Position numbers and translations under genes: made by a program. From Flammeovirgaceae bacterium UBA2366 (GTDB taxonomy: Bacteria; Bacteroidota; Bacteroidia; Cytophagales; Cyclobacteriaceae), in assembly GCA_002344065.1 (NCBI GenBank), contig DDTK01000011.1:248001-312000 (forward strand): 64,000 nt of DNA, in the 5' to 3' direction. This document shows, in pieces, positions 26,202 through 35,090 of this stretch (positions are counted from its first letter, which is position 1; each line of letters opens with the position of its first letter). The notes beneath the pieces were generated by a model. It ran no database searches, was not told the DNA's origin, and worked only from the letters and a program-made list of their open reading frames with translations.

Positions 26202-27065
26202 TTAACCCAGGTAAGGTTTTAAGGCCTTGCTTCTGGAGGTGTGACGCAGTCTTCGTATCGCCTTTTCTTTTATCTGACGTACCCGTTCACGCGTTAAATT
26301 AAACTTCTCCCCGATCTCCTCCAGTGTCATGGCATGCTCACCGTTCAGGCCGAAATACAGGGTTATAACATCGGCTTCACGTTGAGTTAATGTAGACAAC
26401 GCCCGCTGCACTTCTTTGCGGAGTGAGTCGTTCATCAAACCCGAGTCGGGAGTTTCTTCACTGTCATTTTCCAGTACATCGAGCAAACTATTTTCTTCAC
26501 CCTGAACAAATGGCGCATCCATGGAAACATGCCGACCAGATATCTTCATGGTATCCACAACTTCTGCTGTGGTTACTTCCAGTACTTCAGCAAGTTCTTC
26601 AGGGGAAGGTTCGCGTTCAAACTTCTGTTCAAGTTCAGAGAATGTTTTTGAAATTTTATTGAGTGAGCCAACGCGATTCAAAGGCAAGCGAACAATGCGT
26701 GACTGCTCAGCTAACGCCTGAAGGATGGATTGGCGAATCCACCACACGGCATAGGAGATAAATTTGAAGCCCCGTGTTTCGTCAAAGCGTTGTGCTGCTT
26801 TGATCAACCCAAGATTACCTTCATTAATCAAATCCCCCAGCGATAGACCTTGGTTTTGATACTGTTTAGCTACCGAAACCACAAAACGAAGATTGGCCTT
26901 CGTCAGTTTTTCAAGGGCAATCTGGTCTCCGGCTTTTATCCGCTTGGCTAAATCAACTTCCTCATCAGGCGTAAGTAAATCAACCTTGCCAATTTCCTGA
27001 AGGTATTTATCCAGGGACTGGCTCTCTCGATTCGTAATCTGTTTGCTGATCTTAAGCTGCCTCAT
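26202..27065 (-). CDS. rpoD: Primary sigma factor RpoD/SigA (short Bacteroidota form)
   Basis: A 287-aa sigma-70 protein. Region 1.2 has SLDKYLQEIGKVDLLTPDEE, region 2 has ANLRFVVSVAKQYQNQGLSLGDLINEGNLGLIKAAQRFDETRGFKFISYAVWWIRQSILQAL. Region 3 follows, and region 4.2 ends in LEEIGEKFNLTRERVRQIKEKAIRRLRH. The long N-terminal domain of proteobacterial RpoD is absent, as usual in this phylum. This sigma factor is expected to read the TTTG/TAnnTTTG promoters seen at the rpsO and tRNA loci. Confidence 0.96.
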   Translation of the reverse strand: MRQLKISKQITNRESQSLDKYLQEIGKVDLLTPDEEVDLAKRIKAGDQIALEKLTKANLRFVVSVAKQYQNQGLSLGDLINEGNLGLIKAAQRFDETRGFKFISYAVWWIRQSILQALAEQSRIVRLPLNRVGSLNKISKTFSELEQKFEREPSPEELAEVLEVTTAEVVDTMKISGRHVSMDAPFVQGEENSLLDVLENDSEETPDSGLMNDSLRKEVQRALSTLTQREADVITLYFGLNGEHAMTLEEIGEKFNLTRERVRQIKEKAIRRLRHTSRSKALKPYLG

Positions 27066-27134
27066 CAGATTCTAAATGTTAAGTGGTGTAACAATATAGA
27101 GCAGAAAGATAGTTCCTGTCAACAAGCCATAAAA

Positions 27135-29282
27135 TTATTCAGCCTTTGCGGTCTCTGGTCGTGGTGGTTTAGGTAACAACGCCTTACGGGAAAGACGGAA
27201 CTTGCCCGTTTTTTTGTCAACTTCTACCAGTTTAACTTTTACCTCTTCACCCACTTCCATTACACCTTCCATAGTCTCTAAACGCTCCCACTTAATTTCT
27301 GAAATGTGAAGCAAGCCATCCTTACCGGGCATAAATTCTACGAAAGCACCAAATGGCATTATGGACTTAACCTTGCCATCATACACCTGACCGATTTCCG
27401 GTACGGCTACAATAGCTTTTATACGTCTTAAGGCAGCATCCATTACCTCTTTGCTGGTAGCAAATACGTTAACGATACCTTTGCCATTTACTTCCTCAAT
27501 AACTACGGTAGCGCCAGTTGTGTTCTGGATATCCTGAACAACTTTACCACCCGGGCCTATAATGGCACCAATCATTTCTTTTTCAATTACCACAGTCTCT
27601 GCACGAGGCGTATGAGGCTTAAGATCAGCCTTGGATGCAGACAATGTCTTCTTCATCTCATTAAGAATGTGCAGCCGTCCTTCTTTAGCTTGAAGAAGTG
27701 CTTCTTTCAATACGTCATAGGTAAGACCGTCTACTTTTAAATCCATTTGGCAGGCAGTGAGTCCTTTTTCCGTGCCGGTGGTTTTGAAATCCATATCACC
27801 CAGGTGATCTTCATCTCCAAGAATGTCAGAAAGGATTGCATATTTTCCTGTCTTCGAATCAGAAATCATACCCATGGCAATACCGGATACGGGGCCCTTT
27901 ACAGGAATACCAGAATCCATCAACGCCAATGAACCTGCGCATACGGTGGCCATAGAGGATGAGCCATTTGACTCAAGAATATCTGAAACAATACGAATGG
28001 TATAAGGATTTTCTGTGTCTGGCGGTATAACATATTTCAATCCGCGCAAAGCCAGATTTCCATGCCCCACTTCCCTTCTTCCAGGACCTCGGTTTGGTTT
28101 CACTTCGCCCGTTGAAAAGCCGGGGAAGTTATAGTGGAGTATAAATTTGTTAGAGCCTTCAAACATGGCACCATCCACCATCTGCTCGTCTAATTTTGTT
28201 CCCAAGGTTACCGTAGTGAGTGATTGAGTTTCACCACGAGTAAAAAGTGCCGAACCATGAGCTGAAGGTAAAATATCAACTTCACTTAATATTGGCCTGA
28301 TTTCCTTAGTGTTACGTCCATCTAGCCGAATACCTTCATTCAATACCAGATCGCGCGCTGCCTTCTTCTCAATGTCATGGTAATAGCGCTTAACCAATCC
28401 TTTATCTATGGTGGTGTCTTCAGGCAAGGTCGCCAGATAGTCTTCACAGATTTGTTTGAAAGCCTTACCTCGGGCCTTCTTGTCTTTGATTTGTTGCTTA
28501 GCTACCGCATATACTTTAGGGTACAGAAGTGCATTCAACTCTTCACGAAGAGTTTCATCGTTCTCTTCATGGTTATAGGTACGCTTTTCTGTTTTACCAA
28601 GCTCTTTCGCCAGGTCTAATTGAACCTGACATTGAACTTTAATGGCATCGTGAGCGAGCTTCAATGCTTCAAGCATGTCATCTTCGCTAACTTCTTTCAT
28701 TTCCCCTTCTACCATCAATATGTTTTCAATGGAGGCGGCAACAATCAGATCAATGTCTGCACGTTCCTTATCAGCCAACGTAGGGTTAACAATAAACTTT
28801 CCGTCAACGCGCACTACCCGAACTTCGGAAATCGGACCACCCCAGGGAATGCTGGAAATGGATAATGCCGCGGAGGCCGCAAAGGCCGCCAATGAATCAG
28901 GCAGGGCATTAGCATCACCGGAAATAAGGGTAATATTCACTTGAGTTTCCGCATGGAAATCACTTGGAAACAAAGGTCTTAACGCACGGTCAACTAAACG
29001 GCTGATTAATATCTCGTAATCTGAAAGTCTGCTTTCGCGTTTCAAAAAACCTCCTGGGATTTTTCCGGTGGAGGCAAACTTCTCCTGATAGTCAACAGAA
29101 AGTGGCATGAAATCAACGCCAGGCGCAACTTCTTCTTTGGATACCACCGTTGCCAGCAACATAGTGTTTCCCATGCGCAATACTACAGAACCATCAGCCT
29201 GACGGGCCATTTTGCCCGTTTCGATGGTGATCTCCCGTCCATCAGGGAGTTTACAGCTTTTTGATGTTACAGTTAATGTCAT
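27135..29282 (-). CDS. pnp: Polynucleotide phosphorylase
   Basis: A 715-aa 3'-5' phosphorolytic exoribonuclease. Two RNase PH-like domains (residues about 10-230 and 320-550) flank a helical linker. The second has GETQSLTTVTLGT and the DILGDEDHLGDMDFKTTGT metal site. A KH domain (IGPGGKVVQDIQNTTGATVVIEE, near residue 575) and an S1 domain (GQVYDGKVKSIMPFGAFVEFMPGKDGLLHISEI, near 640) follow. It degrades mRNA, usually in a degradosome. It lies downstream of rpsO, the usual bacterial order, though a terminator separates them here. Confidence 0.97.
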   Translation of the reverse strand: MTLTVTSKSCKLPDGREITIETGKMARQADGSVVLRMGNTMLLATVVSKEEVAPGVDFMPLSVDYQEKFASTGKIPGGFLKRESRLSDYEILISRLVDRALRPLFPSDFHAETQVNITLISGDANALPDSLAAFAASAALSISSIPWGGPISEVRVVRVDGKFIVNPTLADKERADIDLIVAASIENILMVEGEMKEVSEDDMLEALKLAHDAIKVQCQVQLDLAKELGKTEKRTYNHEENDETLREELNALLYPKVYAVAKQQIKDKKARGKAFKQICEDYLATLPEDTTIDKGLVKRYYHDIEKKAARDLVLNEGIRLDGRNTKEIRPILSEVDILPSAHGSALFTRGETQSLTTVTLGTKLDEQMVDGAMFEGSNKFILHYNFPGFSTGEVKPNRGPGRREVGHGNLALRGLKYVIPPDTENPYTIRIVSDILESNGSSSMATVCAGSLALMDSGIPVKGPVSGIAMGMISDSKTGKYAILSDILGDEDHLGDMDFKTTGTEKGLTACQMDLKVDGLTYDVLKEALLQAKEGRLHILNEMKKTLSASKADLKPHTPRAETVVIEKEMIGAIIGPGGKVVQDIQNTTGATVVIEEVNGKGIVNVFATSKEVMDAALRRIKAIVAVPEIGQVYDGKVKSIMPFGAFVEFMPGKDGLLHISEIKWERLETMEGVMEVGEEVKVKLVEVDKKTGKFRLSRKALLPKPPRPETAKAE

Positions 29283-29338
29283 ATAAATTAGGTTAATCCA
29301 TGCCGCTATAACTGCAGGCAGGATATTGTTAAAAATGC

Positions 29339-29366
29339 AAAAAGGGAACCTTGATTCAGGTTCCCT
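29339..29366 (-). terminator. Rho-independent terminator after rpsO
   Basis: On the minus strand AGGGAACC pairs with GGTTCCCT (29359-29366 with 29343-29350) around an 8-nt loop, followed by TTTTTGCATTTTT. It lies 18 bp after the rpsO stop. The hairpin may also control read-through into pnp. Confidence 0.85.
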
Positions 29367-29384
29367 ATCGTTAAATATTGTTTG

Positions 29385-29660
29385 TTATTTCCTCAGGTCT
29401 AGCTCTGCAAGAATAGACCGATAGCGGGTGATATCAGTGTTTTGCAGGTAGTTCAGAAGTCTTTTTCTCTTACCAACAAGCTTTAACAAGCCGTTTTGGG
29501 TTGAGAAATCCTTCTTGTTTACCTTCAGGTGATTGGTCAAATGGTTGATCCTGTGGGTAAACAGGGCAATTTGTGACTCCGTTGAACCGGTGTCCTTGTC
29601 AGTCTTAGCAGCTCCGTGCTTCTTGAACAGCTCTTTTTTTGTTTCCGCGGTTAAATACAT
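29385..29660 (-). CDS. rpsO: Ribosomal protein S15
   Basis: A 91-aa basic protein with the S15 pattern: GAAKTDKDTGSTESQIALFTHRINHLTNHLKVNKKDFSTQNGLLKLVGKRKRLLNYLQNTD. Length and all family blocks match. It binds 16S rRNA early in 30S assembly. The promoter at 29690-29722 gives a short leader. Bacterial S15 often represses its own translation through that leader, but I see no clear pseudoknot. Confidence 0.98.
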   Translation of the reverse strand: MYLTAETKKELFKKHGAAKTDKDTGSTESQIALFTHRINHLTNHLKVNKKDFSTQNGLLKLVGKRKRLLNYLQNTDITRYRSILAELDLRK

Positions 29661-29689
29661 CGTGTGTTTTTACTCTTAGTTTCAGCCGG

Positions 29690-29722
29690 CAAAGATACGG
29701 TAATGACGCTGAAATATCCAAA
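29690..29722 (-). promoter_or_regulatory. rpsO promoter (Bacteroidota type)
   Basis: Minus-strand TTTG (29719-29722), a 21-bp spacer and TATCTTTG (29690-29697) match the TTTG-N17-23-TAnnTTTG consensus. Transcription would start near 29683, about 20 bp before the rpsO ATG. Confidence 0.75.
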
Positions 29723-29731
29723 AATGGCCGA

Positions 29732-31483
29732 TTATTTTACTTTGGCTGTAAAATTCCTGTTGCCTATCCACCGGCTTACTTTGTCATACACAACACGGTA
29801 AAAATCTGCTTCAAAAAGCCTTGCATCAATGCGAGCCTGGCGCAGAAAAACTAGTCCAACCAGCAACAGAATAAAATCTGCAGCCCAGACACCCACCTCA
29901 ACACTTACGATACCTTGTTTAGCCCATTTCTCGCCTGTCATGGTCAGCAGGTAATACACAATAAAAAACAGTATCGAAACCAGGAACGGAACCCCAAGTC
30001 CACCCTTTTTGATGATGGCACCTAAAGGAGCACCAATCAGAAACATGGCAACACAGGCCAGTGAACTTGCCAAAATCTTATGCCATTGAATGCGAAAAAC
30101 CCGCTCATCAATCGCATAAAAATCAAACGTACTGACAGCTCCAGCCAACTGCGATTTTACTACCCTTGCTTTGTTTACCGCAGAAGTATAACCACTCTTT
30201 GTAACGGGAAGCGCCATTATGCTATCCAGTTTTGCGAGGCGTGCTGAGTCGGTAAGGATAGGCTTCTTTGGTATAATCGGCTCAACCCGTTTTGACTCAA
30301 TGGTTATTTGTTGAATACTCCTTGCCTTTTCAGTATTTCGTGTTCGCTTTTCTCTTACCGGCTTAACCGGCATGACCACAGGTTTAGTTGGGACGCTGTC
30401 TGTTAATTGTTGCTGCGCGATCGAATCTTTACCTGGGCGTTGTGACGAAGGTATTTCAATAGCTTCCGATAATTGTTCAGCCTGCAGTGTTGAAAGTTGC
30501 GCTAAAGAGTCCCTTTTTAATTTATACGAATAGAGGTCGCGGGGAAGTGGAACCGAATCTTTACGCGTAAGATAATTGAAGAATGTTCGATAGGACGCAT
30601 AATGACTAATCTGTTGATTTAATACTTCGCGATTAAGTGAATCCAGGTCGCTATCAAGTTCTTTGAGATTCCGCATTATGCGGTTACCCTGAAACCACTT
30701 TTTATCCGTACGCACTAAACCAAATGAAGATAGATCAAATACCACCTGTGTTTTGGCAAACTTGCTTCGGCTTAATGTCTCCGTTCCATAGCTGGCTGTT
30801 TTTCCAACAAAATCCTGACCTGCACTGGCACCTTCCGTGTAATTATATCCATCGAACAATTCCAGTTTGAGGTAGCGTTCATTTAAAATTGTATACATCT
30901 TACCGGAATCAGCAATGGTTACATCTTTATTGCCATCATTCTTCCGGTGATCATAAATGATCACATCTTTCAGGGTTATACCATCCGGGAATTTTTCATT
31001 CACCTTGATACTGATATCCGGAATGCCGTTGTAAAAGGTACCTTCACGAAGATCAAGTGCCGGTTTTTTTTGCTTGATATCGTAGAGTAAACTATAAGCT
31101 TCCAAAGCTGCTTTCGGTACCAGGTTATTGTTGATATAAAAAGCACAACCTGTAAGTATGAGCACAAAAAAGAAGATTGGCTGAATCGTTCGAAGTAATG
31201 AAATACCTGCACTTTTAATTGCCGTTAACTCAAAATGCTCCCCCAGCGCTCCAAAAGTCATTAAGGAAGATAGCAGCACAGCTAAAGGCAGTGCAACAGG
31301 TGTCATAAATACAGCAAAATAGAAAAGCAGCTGACCGATAACATCAAAACCCAGACCTTTACCGATGATGTCATCGAAATACTTGAGCATGTGCTGCATC
31401 AACAGGATAAAAACCACCACCAGAAAGGTGAGGATAAAGGGCCCCAGAAAGGATGACAGAACCAGCTTGTCGAGTTTTTTCAT
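29732..31483 (-). CDS. LptF/LptG family permease (LPS export)
   Basis: A 583-aa YjgP/YjgQ family protein. Two N-terminal and further membrane segments (about residues 11-34, 48-72, 98-118) and a C-terminal group (about residues 465-550) bracket a large periplasmic domain. KLDKLVLSSFLGPFILTFLVVVFILLMQHMLKYFDD is the family start. A charged, Pro/Lys-rich insert at about residues 340-420 is an extra segment. It forms part of the LptBFGC machine that moves lipopolysaccharide to the outer membrane. The partner permease is not in the window. The promoter of rpsO reads away from it, 9 bp from its stop. Confidence 0.85.
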   Translation of the reverse strand: MKKLDKLVLSSFLGPFILTFLVVVFILLMQHMLKYFDDIIGKGLGFDVIGQLLFYFAVFMTPVALPLAVLLSSLMTFGALGEHFELTAIKSAGISLLRTIQPIFFFVLILTGCAFYINNNLVPKAALEAYSLLYDIKQKKPALDLREGTFYNGIPDISIKVNEKFPDGITLKDVIIYDHRKNDGNKDVTIADSGKMYTILNERYLKLELFDGYNYTEGASAGQDFVGKTASYGTETLSRSKFAKTQVVFDLSSFGLVRTDKKWFQGNRIMRNLKELDSDLDSLNREVLNQQISHYASYRTFFNYLTRKDSVPLPRDLYSYKLKRDSLAQLSTLQAEQLSEAIEIPSSQRPGKDSIAQQQLTDSVPTKPVVMPVKPVREKRTRNTEKARSIQQITIESKRVEPIIPKKPILTDSARLAKLDSIMALPVTKSGYTSAVNKARVVKSQLAGAVSTFDFYAIDERVFRIQWHKILASSLACVAMFLIGAPLGAIIKKGGLGVPFLVSILFFIVYYLLTMTGEKWAKQGIVSVEVGVWAADFILLLVGLVFLRQARIDARLFEADFYRVVYDKVSRWIGNRNFTAKVK

Positions 31484-31552
31484 CAGGAATTAAGCGCCCC
31501 GAAAAGAATCAAATAACACGCCAAAGATAATGGCAGAAGCATTTGAAATGAA

Positions 31553-31954
31553 CTATCCGCCAACGGTTTTGCGGAGTAATTCCACCAGACCGTCCCATAA
31601 ATCGTTCAACTCCCGCAAATCATCAAAGTCGGAGTAATCTGTAACCTTTAAAAATACCGATTGGGTGAGTTCATTAAACTCAAGGCGGAGTTCAAAATAA
31701 GAAGGGTCCTTTTCGTCATCTTCATTCTCAGGAACAAACTCAAAACGGGCAAAATGATTGGTACGGTGTGAGGTAAGTCGGGCTTTATGTTCTTCGTGAT
31801 CCCAGATGAAATTATATGTTTTGTCAATATTGTTGATGGTCACATTATCAGCAAACCACTCCGACAATCCACTGGCCGTTTGGATGTACGGATACAACAT
31901 CTTAATGGAGGCATGTATCTCGTAATCGGCTGTGAATAATTTCTTTTTTGCCAT
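31553..31954 (-). CDS. START-like (SRPBCC) domain protein
   Basis: From the ATG at 31954 the protein is 133 aa; an alternative ATG three codons earlier exists. It reads as a Bet v1/START-like fold: EIHASIKMLYPYIQTASGLSEWFADNVTI, then KTYNFIWDHEEHKARLT, and a C-terminal helix DDLRELNDLWDGLVELLRKTVG. The family binds hydrophobic ligands in a central cavity and is similar to AHSA1 proteins. The role is unknown. It lies 69 bp upstream of the LptF/G gene on the same strand. Confidence 0.75.
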   Translation of the reverse strand: MAKKKLFTADYEIHASIKMLYPYIQTASGLSEWFADNVTINNIDKTYNFIWDHEEHKARLTSHRTNHFARFEFVPENEDDEKDPSYFELRLEFNELTQSVFLKVTDYSDFDDLRELNDLWDGLVELLRKTVGG

Positions 31955-32014
31955 GGTGCGCATAGGTGTTTGAATTTAGATTAATTTTTCCGCACGGGCA
32001 AAATAAAAATCAGG

Positions 32015-32047
32015 TTTGGCAGAATAGTATCAATCTTTGTAAGTTTG
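32015..32047 (+). promoter_or_regulatory. Bacteroidota-type promoter of the tRNA-Met locus
   Basis: TTTG (32015-32018), a 21-bp spacer and TAAGTTTG (32040-32047) match TTTG-N17-23-TAnnTTTG. Transcription would start near 32054, upstream of both the interrupted tRNA copy and the intact tRNA. Confidence 0.75.
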
Positions 32048-32100
32048 CGGGCTTTTGAGCTGCTGAAGTATTGGTTTAAGTCGCGGAAGGAAGACAGGAA

Positions 32101-32149
32101 CAGTGGTTAGGGCGTTGGATTCATATCCGCCACAGGCGGACGGGGGTTC
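32101..32149 (+). pseudogene. Truncated tRNA-Met copy with palindrome in the anticodon arm
   Basis: The sequence repeats the intact tRNA from the D loop (CAGTGGTTAG, one base deleted and one A-to-G) through the anticodon loop (GCGTTGGATTCATA). Ten bases of the anticodon and variable arm are replaced by the 15-bp hairpin at 32126-32140, and the copy resumes CGGGGGTTC before diverging. It lacks both acceptor strands. It lies 24 bp upstream of the intact gene, inside the predicted transcript. Confidence 0.8.
32126..32140. repeat. 15-bp palindromic insert in the tRNA-Met copy
   Basis: TCCGCC-ACA-GGCGGA: perfect 6-bp arms around a 3-bp loop. It differs in sequence from the 20-bp palindrome in the tRNA-Thr copy but is equally GC-rich and sits in the same kind of context. 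Confidence 0.8.
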
Positions 32150-32173
32150 TAAAAAGATTGGTATAAAATAAAT

Positions 32174-32247
32174 GGCGCGGTAGCTCAGGTGGTTAGAGCG
32201 TTGGATTCATAACCCAAAGGTCGGGGGTTCAACTCCCCCCCGCGCTA
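32174..32247 (+). tRNA. tRNA-Met (anticodon CAT)
   Basis: A full cloverleaf: acceptor GGCGCGG with CCGCGCT (one G-U), D arm GCTC-AGGTGGTTA-GAGC, anticodon loop TTCATAA (CAT), T arm GGGGG-TTCAACT-CCCCC and discriminator A. CCA is not encoded. The first pair (G with U) argues against an initiator. CAT could also be tRNA-Ile2 read after lysidine modification, but elongator Met fits better. A terminator follows 4 bp later. Confidence 0.9.
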
Positions 32248-32251
32248 CATC

Positions 32252-32276
32252 AAAGCAGCTGTCCGCTGCTTTTTTT
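32252..32276 (+). terminator. Rho-independent terminator of tRNA-Met
   Basis: AAAGCAGC, a 5-nt loop, then GCTGCTTT merging into a run of seven Ts (32270-32276). It lies 4 bp after the tRNA. Confidence 0.9.
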
Positions 32277-32313
32277 ATGTACACCCTGCTTTTTTAATTT
32301 ACAACCATACTCC

Positions 32314-32358
32314 AAAGCCCTGTTCTGATTTAGTATCGGAACAGGGCTTTTCGTTTTA
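32314..32358 (+). terminator. Second hairpin before pgi
   Basis: Perfect 12-bp arms AAAGCCCTGTTC (32314-32325) and GAACAGGGCTTT (32339-32350) around a 13-nt loop, followed by TTCGTTTT. It is either a back-up terminator for the tRNA transcript or an attenuator-like structure in the pgi leader, 25 bp before the ATG. Confidence 0.7.
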
Positions 32359-32383
32359 TATTGCATGTCCTAATCATCATTAC

Positions 32384-34036
32384 ATGCTGCCAATAGTAAA
32401 CCCTACTGAGACAAAATCCTGGCGAAACCTGGAAATTCACTTTCTTTCCATGCAAGCCCTGCATATGCACGATCTGTTCAATGAAGACTTAAACAGATTC
32501 AAAAAATTTCATATTCAATTCAATGAAATCCTGGTTGATTACTCCAAGAACCTTATTCTGGAGGAAACCCTTCAACATTTATTCAGCCTGGCTAATGAAG
32601 TTGAGCTAACGGCCTCCATAGAAGCGATGTTTAAGGGCCTTAAAATTAATCAAACAGAAAACCGACCCGTACTTCATGTAGCCTTACGTAACAGGTCGGA
32701 TAAGCCAATGCTGGTAGATGGTAATGATGTAATGCCGGAAGTAAATCGTGTATTGGAACAGATAAAGAAATTCTCCACCGCTTTGCAAGACGGTTCGTGG
32801 AAAGGATATTCTGGCAAAGCCATTACTGATATTGTAAATATTGGTATCGGAGGATCAGACTTAGGGCCATACATGGTCACGGAAGCACTTCGCCCCTATT
32901 GGTCGACCATCACACCACATTTTGTTTCTAATGTTGATGGAACCCATATCGCAGAAGTGATGAAAAAAGTAAATCCTGAAACAACACTCTTCATTATTGC
33001 TTCCAAAACATTTACCACACAAGAAACCATGACCAATGCAGAATCGGCCAAAAAATGGTTTACGGAGAAAACAGGTGGTAGAGGTGCCGTTGAAAAACAT
33101 TTTGTTGCTGTTTCTACTAATCAAAAAGCTGTTACCGAATTCGGTATTGATCCCGCTAACATGTTTGTATTCTGGGATTGGGTTGGTGGACGCTATTCTT
33201 TGTGGTCATCTATTGGGTTATCGATTGCGTGCACGATTGGCTACGACAACTTTGTTAAACTACTGGAGGGCGCCCATGAAATGGATAATCATTTCCGGAC
33301 AGAGCCCTTCGAAAAAAATATCCCTGTAATACTCGGCTTGTTGGGCATATGGTACAACAACTTTTTCGGTGCCGCTTCAGAAGCTATACTTCCCTACGAT
33401 CAATACCTGCATCGCTTTGCTGCATATTTCCAGCAAGGCAACATGGAGAGTAACGGAAAATCAATCGACCGCTCCGGTCAGCCGGTAAACTATCAAACCG
33501 GACCCATCATTTGGGGCGAGCCAGGCACCAACGGACAGCATGCCTTTTATCAATTGATTCACCAGGGAACAAAATTAATTCCTTGCGATTTTATTGCCCC
33601 CATAAAAACACACAACGCTGTAGGTGACCATCATCATAAATTACTCTCCAACTTCTTTGCGCAAACAGAGGCGTTGATGCGCGGCAAAACACCGGAAGAA
33701 GTTGAAACAGAATTGCGTGCAGCAGGATTCACCAAGGAGCAGATTAAATTCCATTTACCGTACCGGGTATTTGAAGGAAATAAACCAACCAATAGTATTT
33801 TAGTTGAGCAAATAACACCGCGTACATTAGGTAGCCTGATTGCTATGTATGAGCATAAGATTTTTGTTCAAGGTGCACTCTGGAACATCTTTAGCTTTGA
33901 TCAATGGGGTGTAGAACTTGGCAAAGCCCTGGCGAAGAAGATACTTCCTGAATTAGCATCAGAGGAAGAAATTACTTCACACGATGCCTCAACAAATGGC
34001 CTCATCAATCATTTCAAACGATTGAAATCCAGTTAA
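32384..34036 (+). CDS. pgi: Glucose-6-phosphate isomerase
   Basis: A 550-aa PGI. Signature motifs are present: NIGIGGSDLGPYMVTEALRPY near residue 150, IIASKTFTTQETMTNA near 205, VFWDWVGGRYSLWSSIGLSIA near 263, ESNGKSIDRSGQPV near 360 with the catalytic Glu, and the C-terminal EHKIFVQGALWNIFSFDQWGVELGKALAKKI. It interconverts glucose-6-P and fructose-6-P. It opens a plus-strand glycolytic group with pfkA and the ROK glucokinase, spaced 59 and 11 bp. Confidence 0.98.
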   Translation: MLPIVNPTETKSWRNLEIHFLSMQALHMHDLFNEDLNRFKKFHIQFNEILVDYSKNLILEETLQHLFSLANEVELTASIEAMFKGLKINQTENRPVLHVALRNRSDKPMLVDGNDVMPEVNRVLEQIKKFSTALQDGSWKGYSGKAITDIVNIGIGGSDLGPYMVTEALRPYWSTITPHFVSNVDGTHIAEVMKKVNPETTLFIIASKTFTTQETMTNAESAKKWFTEKTGGRGAVEKHFVAVSTNQKAVTEFGIDPANMFVFWDWVGGRYSLWSSIGLSIACTIGYDNFVKLLEGAHEMDNHFRTEPFEKNIPVILGLLGIWYNNFFGAASEAILPYDQYLHRFAAYFQQGNMESNGKSIDRSGQPVNYQTGPIIWGEPGTNGQHAFYQLIHQGTKLIPCDFIAPIKTHNAVGDHHHKLLSNFFAQTEALMRGKTPEEVETELRAAGFTKEQIKFHLPYRVFEGNKPTNSILVEQITPRTLGSLIAMYEHKIFVQGALWNIFSFDQWGVELGKALAKKILPELASEEEITSHDASTNGLINHFKRLKSS

Positions 34037-34095
34037 GCTTGCTCACATGAAAAAGTCGCTTTGAACCACTATTTTTGAACGTTTTAGCATATTCA

Positions 34096-35079
34096 ATGTC
34101 ATCCTCTATTCAACGAATTGGCGTCTTCACCTCAGGAGGAGATGCACCCGGAATGAATGCCGCCATACGTGCCGTTGTGCGTACCGGCATCTATCATAAA
34201 AAAGAAGTTTATGGAATCATGCAAGGCTATGAAGGCATGATTGAAGGTGATGTAGTGAAATTAGGCGCACGATCCGTTGGCAACATACTTCAGCGTGGCG
34301 GTACTATATTAAAAACTGCACGCAGCGAAGACTTCAAAACAAAGGAAGGGAGGAAAAAAGCCTATGATCAATTAACTAAGGTTGGAATTGATGCCCTAAT
34401 TGCCATTGGTGGCGATGGTACCTTTACTGGTTTACATGCCCTTTACAACGAATTCAAAATGCCATCGCTGTGCATTCCCGGCACCATAGACAATGACATT
34501 GCAGGCACAGATTATACCATTGGCTTTGATACCGCAACCAACACAGCTGTTGAGGCGATTGATAAAATCAGGGATACTGCCCTATCGCACGACCGCCTGT
34601 TTTTTATTGAAGTGATGGGCCGTAACTCCGGATACATTGCTTTGTATAGTGGTGTAGCCGGTGGAGCCGGTGCCATTATTATTCCTGAAAGTGAAACTTC
34701 TTTTGACCGGGTTTATGAATTATTAACGGCAGGAGAAATTACCAACAAGCGCTCAAACCTGGTAGTGATTGCAGAAGGATCAAGAATTGGCGGAGCTAAT
34801 GAAATTGCACGCAAAGTTGCTGAACGTTCTTCGTACTTCGATATTAAAGTAACCATATTGGGTCATCTTCAACGCGGTGGATCACCCACCTACTTCGATC
34901 GTGTGTTGGCCAGTAGAATGGGTGTTGCTGCAGTAGAAGGAATACTGGCCGGGGAAACCGATGCCATGGTAGGCATACGCGATAATAAAATTGTTTTTAA
35001 TGCCTTTGATGCTGTTATGAACAGGCCACATGATATTGATCACGACATGCTGCGCATTGCAAAAATACTGTCCATATAA
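34096..35079 (+). CDS. pfkA: ATP-dependent 6-phosphofructokinase
   Basis: A 327-aa PfkA. Motifs: GVFTSGGDAPGMNAAIRAVVR at the N-terminus (ATP site), GGDGTFTGLHAL near residue 101, PGTIDNDIAGTDYTIGFDTA near 124 with the catalytic Asp, and EVMGRNSGYIALYSGVAGGA near 168. LGHLQRGGSPTYFDRVLASRMG closes the family pattern. It phosphorylates fructose-6-P. The ATG at 34096 gives the standard N-terminus; an upstream TTG would add seven residues. It is 11 bp before the ROK kinase gene. Confidence 0.98.
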   Translation: MSSSIQRIGVFTSGGDAPGMNAAIRAVVRTGIYHKKEVYGIMQGYEGMIEGDVVKLGARSVGNILQRGGTILKTARSEDFKTKEGRKKAYDQLTKVGIDALIAIGGDGTFTGLHALYNEFKMPSLCIPGTIDNDIAGTDYTIGFDTATNTAVEAIDKIRDTALSHDRLFFIEVMGRNSGYIALYSGVAGGAGAIIIPESETSFDRVYELLTAGEITNKRSNLVVIAEGSRIGGANEIARKVAERSSYFDIKVTILGHLQRGGSPTYFDRVLASRMGVAAVEGILAGETDAMVGIRDNKIVFNAFDAVMNRPHDIDHDMLRIAKILSI

Positions 35080-35090
35080 AACTGGAACAC

